A stretch of 9,385 nucleotides of DNA, from positions 1 through 9,385 of the forward strand of contig CAYNNP010000254.1 of the NCBI GenBank assembly GCA_964398215.1, in the 5' to 3' direction. The DNA comes from CAYNNP01 sp964398215. GTDB lineage: Bacteria; Planctomycetota; Planctomycetia; Pirellulales; Pirellulaceae. Positions 5,372 to 9,385 of the stretch are shown here, in pieces. Position 1 is the stretch's first letter. Every line of letters begins with the position of its first letter. A program made the position numbers and the translations under genes. The notes beneath the pieces were generated by a model, which worked only from the letters and a program-made list of their open reading frames with translations, had not been told where the DNA came from and made no database searches.

Positions 5372-7804
5372 CTAGAGTTCGCCCAATTCGAATAGTGGCG
5401 ATGCGATTCCGTCTTCATCGATTTGCCACGGTGTCCAAACGATCACGACATCTTCAGCTTTCAAGTCACTTTTTCGTGGCGGGATTTCCATCGAATCCAG
5501 TTTCAGGTTGTCCACGTCGAACTCGCTTGCCAATTCTTCGATTTCGTCATGCAGTTCGCGTTCCATATTTTCCATGTCTTCGTGCAGCAACTGCAGAGCA
5601 TCCTCGGCACGGCGGATATCGTCTTTCTGTTGCGACGCACGGCCAAATCCACGAGCCGTTGTGCCCATGGAAGATCGACGACCACCTAAGAAAGTGCCCA
5701 GGATCGATGAACCAACATTGATCCAGGAAGATCGCTTGGCTTGTTGGTACTGTCCTTCTTCTCGCTCGACGCGATCTTCTGCGGTGTGGATCTTTTTCTG
5801 AAGCGTTCGCATTTTCGATTCGAACTTGTCACGCAATTTCTCTGTCGCTTCATCGCGTTGTTCACGCACCAGTTGTTTGAAAAACGTTCGCGCTTCGCCT
5901 TCCGTTGCACCACCTGGAGCGTAGGCTTTCAGCAGCGGGCTCTTGAAGACCGTCAGATAGCAGTTGCGATACAAGTAGTCTTTGAAACGCGCCCGATACG
6001 TCCGGTACTTGCCTTTGCTGCAAAGTTCATCTGGCAAATCGCTGAACCCAAATCCATCTTCGGGTTCGTCCATCAATTCAAAGTCTTCGCCGAGAGGGCT
6101 GCTGGAATCCCACATGTCATCGGGAAATTCTTTGCCGCATCGCATCAGGCGTTTTGCGTCCAACCATGAATCCAAGTCAGCTGTCGACTTTACAAAGTGC
6201 ATCGATGCTTGGCCCAGCAGAGCTGACCGATAAACCAGTTTTGCATCCTCTTCGGCGCGAGCCGTTGCGGCCAGAAAGAACTCTTCAATACCGCTTGGTG
6301 GGATAGGCCGAGAAGCTGCCGCGACGTCTTCGGCGATCGATTCAGCGCGTTCTTTTAGTTTGCCGGCTTGGGCTTCTTTTCGCGAAGCCATCAGTTTGCT
6401 GATTTGGCCACGAGCCAACGGTCCGGCTAAAAATGACATGGCCCAACGCGTCTGGAAGGTTGTCGGATAACCATCGTGGACGTTATTCATTAGAAATACA
6501 CGATTGCCAAGTCCTGCGAGGGTTTGCTCCATTTCCGCGCGATTGAATTCTTGGCCTGCTTGTCCCGCCGCGCCTTCCAGCCCCTCCAGAACCCGGGCTT
6601 TATCGCGTTCGGTTTGCAATCGCCCTAAGAACCATGTGCCGATATTTGAAAGTCCTTTGTAGTCCAGATCAACTGGATTCTGCGTCGCCAGCGTGACCCC
6701 CAGCCCGAACGCACGCGCTTGTTTCAGCAGCGTCAGCATTGGTGGTTTGGAAGGAGGCTTGGATACTGGTGGGAAATAGCCAGCGACTTCATCCATGTAG
6801 AACATCGCGCGCAACGAACTGGTACCGGTTTGGGTTCGCATCCAAGCAACCAGTTCATTCAACAGGATGGTGACAAAGAACATCCGCTCGCTGTCATTCA
6901 AGTGCGCGATGGACAGGATTGTCAGCCGAGGTTTGCCTTCGGGTGTATACAACAAACGTTTGATCGAAAGTCCTTCGCCTTGCAGCCAAGAAGCGAATGC
7001 GGGCGACGCCAACAGATTGTTCAGCTTCATCGCCAACTTGCCGCGCGCACTGGCCGACATGAAGGAATCCACATCAACAACACCGATGCGAGAAACGGGT
7101 GGATCTTGGATCAGCCGAATCAGTTGACCGATGCCAACGTTGCGTCCTTCGCGCCATTCGTGGCGCATGATCGACGAAATCAAAATGTGTTCCGTCGACG
7201 TCATGGGGTCAGCATCGATTCCCATTAAAGTCAACAGTCCTGAAACAGAACCCGTCACCCGGTCCCCGATCAGTTCATCATCGTCGCGTGCTTCCGGAGG
7301 TGGCGCGTCAAAGCTTTTCAAAACGGTCAACGGCAGGCCGATGTTGCTTCCTGGTGTGTAGACGGCAACATCCACCGACTCTTTGAACTTCTTGACTCGT
7401 TCTGGAGTTTGCCCCCAAGACGCGAGACCCTCTTTCCACATTGTCGCCGTGTTGCCGGCCAATTCATCCAGGGACACGCCTTTGCGTTTTGCGTCTTCCT
7501 CTTCCAACCAAGGCTTGAAATCTTCGGGGGCCATATCTGGAAACGCCAGCAGCAAGTTGGCCAAATCGCCTTTAGGGTCGACGCAGATTGCTGGGATGCC
7601 GTCGATAGCAGCTTCTTCCAAAAGCGAAAGACACAAACCTGTTTTGCCGCTGCCAGTCATTCCGACACACATGGCGTGCGTACACAGATCCTTGGCGTCG
7701 TACATCAACAAGTCATCAAGCAATTCCTGTTGATCCAAGTCGTAGTGGCGGCCTAAGTAAAACGAGGCTAGCTTTTCGAAAACGTCAGGTGATGGAGTGG
7801 ACAT
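5372..7804 (-). CDS. HerA/FtsK-type P-loop ATPase (DUF87-like) with coiled-coil C-terminus
   Basis: The protein is 810 aa from ATG 7804. Residues about 40-460 form a HerA/VirB4/FtsK-type motor ATPase: Walker A GMTGSGKT (48-55), ICVDPKGDLANLL (73-85), Walker B MFYMDEV (334-340), and a sensor-like TLATQNPVDLDYKGL (371-385) followed by LGRLQTERDKARVLEGLEG (393-411). Residues about 500-630 are a mixed region rich in acidic residues. About 640-690 and 725-765 are charged heptad-like coiled coils, interrupted by a Gly/Ser/Arg segment (GSSILGTFLGGRRSS, 698-712). I recall this architecture as a widespread, uncharacterised ATP-binding family; DNA translocation or remodelling is inferred only from the fold. 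The frame extends to a GTG at 7930, but ATG 7804 is preferred: AAGGAAG lies 11 nt upstream and a good promoter lies between the two candidates. No nuclease or Sir2 partner gene is adjacent, so a HerA defence pair is not supported. Confidence 0.88.
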   Translation of the reverse strand: MSTPSPDVFEKLASFYLGRHYDLDQQELLDDLLMYDAKDLCTHAMCVGMTGSGKTGLCLSLLEEAAIDGIPAICVDPKGDLANLLLAFPDMAPEDFKPWLEEEDAKRKGVSLDELAGNTATMWKEGLASWGQTPERVKKFKESVDVAVYTPGSNIGLPLTVLKSFDAPPPEARDDDELIGDRVTGSVSGLLTLMGIDADPMTSTEHILISSIMRHEWREGRNVGIGQLIRLIQDPPVSRIGVVDVDSFMSASARGKLAMKLNNLLASPAFASWLQGEGLSIKRLLYTPEGKPRLTILSIAHLNDSERMFFVTILLNELVAWMRTQTGTSSLRAMFYMDEVAGYFPPVSKPPSKPPMLTLLKQARAFGLGVTLATQNPVDLDYKGLSNIGTWFLGRLQTERDKARVLEGLEGAAGQAGQEFNRAEMEQTLAGLGNRVFLMNNVHDGYPTTFQTRWAMSFLAGPLARGQISKLMASRKEAQAGKLKERAESIAEDVAAASRPIPPSGIEEFFLAATARAEEDAKLVYRSALLGQASMHFVKSTADLDSWLDAKRLMRCGKEFPDDMWDSSSPLGEDFELMDEPEDGFGFSDLPDELCSKGKYRTYRARFKDYLYRNCYLTVFKSPLLKAYAPGGATEGEARTFFKQLVREQRDEATEKLRDKFESKMRTLQKKIHTAEDRVEREEGQYQQAKRSSWINVGSSILGTFLGGRRSSMGTTARGFGRASQQKDDIRRAEDALQLLHEDMENMERELHDEIEELASEFDVDNLKLDSMEIPPRKSDLKAEDVVIVWTPWQIDEDGIASPLFELGEL

Positions 7805-7854
7805 CGTTGGACGATCTTCCTTGAAAGTAAAACTGGGTAAATTCGGTGAAGCAG

Positions 7855-7882
7855 ATTTTAGCAAATTCGTGTACTTTGTCAG
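7855..7882 (-). promoter_or_regulatory. Sigma70-like promoter for the HerA-type ATPase gene
   Basis: Read on the minus strand, CTGACA (7877-7882) matches the -35 consensus at 5 of 6 bases. After a 16-bp spacer, TAAAAT (7855-7860) matches the -10 consensus at 5 of 6. Transcription would start near 7848, giving a leader of about 44 nt to the ATG at 7804. This position also argues against the upstream GTG start at 7930. The -35 box sits inside the left half of an inverted repeat (7876-7904). Confidence 0.55.
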
Positions 7883-7904
7883 ACCGTGATTCGCCTTCTG
7901 ACAA
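7876..7904. promoter_or_regulatory. Perfect 8-bp inverted repeat, candidate operator
   Basis: TTGTCAGA (7876-7883) and its exact reverse complement TCTGACAA (7897-7904) are separated by 13 bp. The half-site centres are 21 bp apart, about two helical turns, as expected for a dimeric regulator bound to one face of DNA. The left half covers the -35 box of the minus-strand promoter, so binding there would block it. It lies 66 bp upstream of the phosphorylase start and could also affect that gene. No regulator gene is in the window. It could equally be a small RNA hairpin or chance. Confidence 0.4.
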
Positions 7905-7970
7905 GGGGCAATCGCAGATTTCGCGTTCACGCGCTATCATGTTGACAAAAACCAATCCAAAAGGCTCACC

Positions 7971-8810
7971 ATGCTTGACTTGTACGATAAGATCCAGGAC
8001 GCTGTTGCAAAGATAAAACAAGAGTTCAGTTCCGTTCCGAAAGTCGGAATCATTTTGGGAACTGGACTTGGTGGAATTGTTGACGAAATCGAAATCGAAT
8101 CAACGATCGATTACAGCGAAATTCCACATTTCCCGACTTCGACGGCGTTAAGCCATCGAGGGCGATTGGTGTGCGGCAAACTTGCCGGCGTGCCAGTCGT
8201 GGCCATGGAGGGCCGCTTTCATTTATATGAAGGTTATCCTCTCAAACAAATCACGCTCCCGGTTCGAGTATTCAAAGCTCTCGGTGCCGAGCTAATGATC
8301 GTCAGCAATGCTTGCGGCGGTTTGAATCCGTATTTCAATGCCGGTGATATCATGTTGATTGATGACCAAATCAATCTCATGGGCGACAATCCGCTGATCG
8401 GGATCAATGACGATCGTTTGGGGCCGCGCTTTCCCGACATGTGCGAGCCGTACGATCAACAGTGGATCGATCGCGCGCAGGACATTGCACGTCGCGAGGG
8501 CATCCAGTTGCACAAGGGCGTTTTCTCTGCGGTCTCGGGTCCATGTTTAGAGACGCGCGCTGAATATCGTTTCTTGCGCACGATTGGCGCAGATGTGGTT
8601 GGCATGAGCACCGTTCCCGAAACGATTGTTGCTGTTCACTGCGGATTGAAAACAGTTGGCTTGAGTGTGATCTCAGACATGTGTTTGCCTGATGCACTGG
8701 AGCCTGCCGATGCACACAAGATCGTTGAAACGGCAAACAAGGCTGCGCCAAAACTGCAAGCGATCGTGCGCGGGATTGTCAAAGAAGCTGGCACAACACG
8801 AGTTGCCTGA
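7971..8810 (+). CDS. punA: Purine nucleoside phosphorylase, trimeric (PNP/MTAP) family
   Basis: This 279-aa cytoplasmic enzyme should cleave purine (deoxy)nucleosides with phosphate to the free base and (deoxy)ribose 1-phosphate in purine salvage. It has the family motifs ILGTGLGG (28-35, phosphate loop), SHRG (61-64), MEGRFHLYEGY (79-89), VSNACGGLNP (111-120), GPCLETRAEY (190-199) with the base-binding Glu194, and GMSTVPETIVAVHCGL (211-226). Length matches trimeric PNPs. The residue aligned with human PNP Asn243 is Asp236 (LSVISDMC). Known trimeric 6-oxopurine PNPs have Asn there, and MTAP has Asp in this strand, so the base preference may be broader or 6-aminopurine-leaning. ATG 7971 is preceded by AAAAGG (7959-7964) at a good distance. 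It is transcribed away from the ATPase gene and followed by a long palindrome. Confidence 0.93.
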   Translation: MLDLYDKIQDAVAKIKQEFSSVPKVGIILGTGLGGIVDEIEIESTIDYSEIPHFPTSTALSHRGRLVCGKLAGVPVVAMEGRFHLYEGYPLKQITLPVRVFKALGAELMIVSNACGGLNPYFNAGDIMLIDDQINLMGDNPLIGINDDRLGPRFPDMCEPYDQQWIDRAQDIARREGIQLHKGVFSAVSGPCLETRAEYRFLRTIGADVVGMSTVPETIVAVHCGLKTVGLSVISDMCLPDALEPADAHKIVETANKAAPKLQAIVRGIVKEAGTTRVA

Positions 8811-8854
8811 GAATGCCAAAGTAGCGGAAGGCGTTCGCGGCTTGTTGATTTACT

Positions 8855-8929
8855 GAGCCGACGGCGCTAGCCGCGGGCCTTGTGGTGATAACGCAGCCCT
8901 TCGAGGCCCGTGGCTAGCGCCAGCGGCTC
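8855..8929. repeat. Long imperfect palindrome (REP-like intergenic element)
   Basis: A 26-nt left arm (8855-8880) is followed by a 23-nt loop and a 26-nt right arm (8904-8929); the arms match at 23 of 26 positions. Each arm contains the self-palindromic core GGCGCTAGCC or its complement. In RNA one of the three mismatches becomes a G-U pair and the other two form a small internal loop. Outer arms GGCTTGTT (8839-8846) and AACAAGCC (8947-8954) are also exact complements, so a larger hairpin is possible. It starts 44 bp after the phosphorylase stop and has no T-tract, so it is not a textbook terminator. From memory, similar palindromes recur between genes in Rhodopirellula-type genomes; this needs a genome search. 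Confidence 0.85.
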
Positions 8930-8960
8930 ACAAAATATGCCGCGCGAACAAGCCCTTCAC

Positions 8961-8972
8961 GTGAGCCGCTGG
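8961..8972 (+). repeat. Broken partial copy of the palindrome arm
   Basis: GTGAGCCGCTGG repeats the outer 12 bases of the right arm read on the minus strand (the complement of 8920-8931), and then diverges. It lies 30 bp beyond the complete palindrome. It may be the remnant of a second element copy, though 12 bp alone could also be chance. Confidence 0.4.
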
Positions 8973-9057
8973 GTTTACGAACTCATTCGTGACAGGCGAA
9001 AGCTGGAGCACTTTTGTTCAAAAGGTGATTCAGTTTTAAGACTCAGATTTTCGTGAG

Positions 9058-9063
9058 TATAAT
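9058..9063 (+). promoter_or_regulatory. Candidate -10 box upstream of the secreted-protein gene
   Basis: A perfect TATAAT stands here in A/T-richer surroundings than the flanking sequence, with TG four bases upstream (TGAGTATAAT). The best -35 at 17 bp (TTTAAG, 9035-9040) is poor. Transcription would begin near 9070, leaving a leader of about 100 nt before GTG 9169 that includes a short ORF. Confidence 0.4.
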
Positions 9064-9100
9064 CAGGCTCCGCCCACGCTTGACGACACCTGAAGATCAA

Positions 9101-9172
9101 ATGGCCCAACGAATAGACCATGATTTACGTCGTCCCCTTAACAAAGTTTCTTTCGCCGAGATATTAGAGTGA
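9101..9172 (+). CDS. Possible 23-residue leader ORF overlapping the next start
   Basis: ATG 9101 opens a 23-codon frame (MAQRIDHDLRRPLNKVSFAE plus ILE) ending in TGA at 9170-9172. That stop overlaps the GTG start of the next gene in a GTGA junction, the arrangement typical of translational coupling. GAAG lies 6 nt upstream as a weak ribosome site, and the candidate -10 box is 38 bp upstream. The peptide is charged and matches nothing I recognise. It may be a regulatory upstream ORF, a tiny gene, or chance. Confidence 0.35.
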   Translation: MAQRIDHDLRRPLNKVSFAEILE

Positions 9173-9385
9173 ACAAAACCCATCAAGCGTTTTTGCATGC
9201 AGTGGTGATTGCTACTTGCGTGTTTCTGGTTTCCCCAATCGCGTCTGCCGATGACGCGGACAAACCGCACGCGGTCATTGTTGTCGGAACTTTGCACTAT
9301 TCGCCTGAACTGACGATGCCAGTTTTTGCAAAAGAGCTTGAGCGATTCGGGTTTCGAACGACGGTTGTGATGGGCGAAGGCAATC
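9169..9385 (+). CDS. Secreted protein, possibly ThuA-like, 3' end outside the window
   Basis: The frame from GTG 9169 runs open to the window end (72 complete codons). An in-frame stop at 9139-9141 and the lack of another start codon fix the beginning. Residues 1-27 look like a Sec signal peptide: a short polar N-region with Lys3, a hydrophobic core (AVVIATCVFLV, 11-21), and a PIASA cleavage site before DDAD. The mature part begins HAVIVVGTLHYSPELTMP and continues to ELERFGFRTTVV. This beta-strand/loop/helix pattern resembles the start of ThuA-like (glutamine-amidotransferase-fold) proteins that planctomycetes export in quantity. With only about 45 mature residues visible, the family call is tentative. 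The start overlaps a short upstream ORF. Confidence 0.72.
   Translation, partial: MNKTHQAFLHAVVIATCVFLVSPIASADDADKPHAVIVVGTLHYSPELTMPVFAKELERFGFRTTVVMGEGN

Noticed and set aside
5372..7804. HerA-based anti-phage defence pair linked to the CRISPR array
   Set aside because: No Sir2, DUF4297 or nuclease partner gene is adjacent, its neighbours are housekeeping genes, and the array is more than 4 kb away with unrelated genes between.
7805..7930. Upstream GTG start at 7930 adding 42 residues to the HerA-type ATPase
   Set aside because: The extra segment runs through the likely promoter and inverted repeat, lacks family resemblance, and ATG 7804 has a purine-rich ribosome site.
7942..7947. Perfect TTGACA as the -35 box of the phosphorylase gene
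   Set aside because: It lies only 23 bp before the ATG, so a -10 box at normal spacing would fall on the ribosome site, where no TATAAT-like hexamer exists.
8234..8751. Minus-strand open frames inside the phosphorylase gene
   Set aside because: They are shadows of a well-conserved plus-strand gene and show no recognisable protein features.
8855..8929. Palindrome as a Rho-independent terminator of the phosphorylase gene
   Set aside because: The stem is strong but no T-run follows, the loop is long, and it resembles a dispersed repeat; termination here is possible but not shown.

Overview
The window looks like chromosomal DNA from a planctomycete, probably a Pirellulaceae (Rhodopirellula-like) bacterium. 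The inference rests on four things: a Hanks-type Ser/Thr kinase fused to an Hsp70-like module, a secreted protein resembling the planctomycete ThuA-like families, weak or absent Shine-Dalgarno sequences with non-ATG starts, and an intergenic palindrome of a kind I associate with those genomes. No rRNA, tRNA, insertion sequence or phage gene was seen.

Layout. Bases 1-1048 are the end of a CRISPR array: 15 repeats of 36 bp (the first lacks its first two bases at the window edge) and 14 spacers of 35-39 bp. No cas gene or obvious leader is in the window. The array switches once between two repeat versions. After a 126-bp flank, a minus-strand gene (1175 to about 3601, with coding sense continuing to about 3739) encodes the kinase-Hsp70 fusion. 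From 3867 the plus strand carries hemC (TTG start), whose end overlaps the end of the convergent minus-strand acpS (4829-5218) by 7 bp. Upstream of acpS and on the same strand is a large HerA/FtsK-type P-loop ATPase with a coiled-coil C-terminus (5372-7804). It diverges from a trimeric-type purine nucleoside phosphorylase gene (7971-8810). The shared 166-bp intergenic region holds a good minus-strand promoter overlapped by a perfect 8-bp inverted repeat. Bases 8811-9168 hold a long palindromic element with a broken extra copy, a sigma70-like -10 box, and a possible 23-codon leader ORF that overlaps the GTG start of a secreted protein cut off by the window end.

How it fits together. hemC (tetrapyrrole synthesis), acpS (activation of acyl carrier protein) and the phosphorylase (purine salvage) are housekeeping genes and do not form one pathway. 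The less usual items are the kinase-pseudo-Hsp70 fusion, the bimodal CRISPR repeats, an Asp in the purine-specificity position of the phosphorylase, and the possible operator in front of the uncharacterised ATPase. I see no complete new defence system here; the CRISPR array is the only defence element and its effector genes lie elsewhere.
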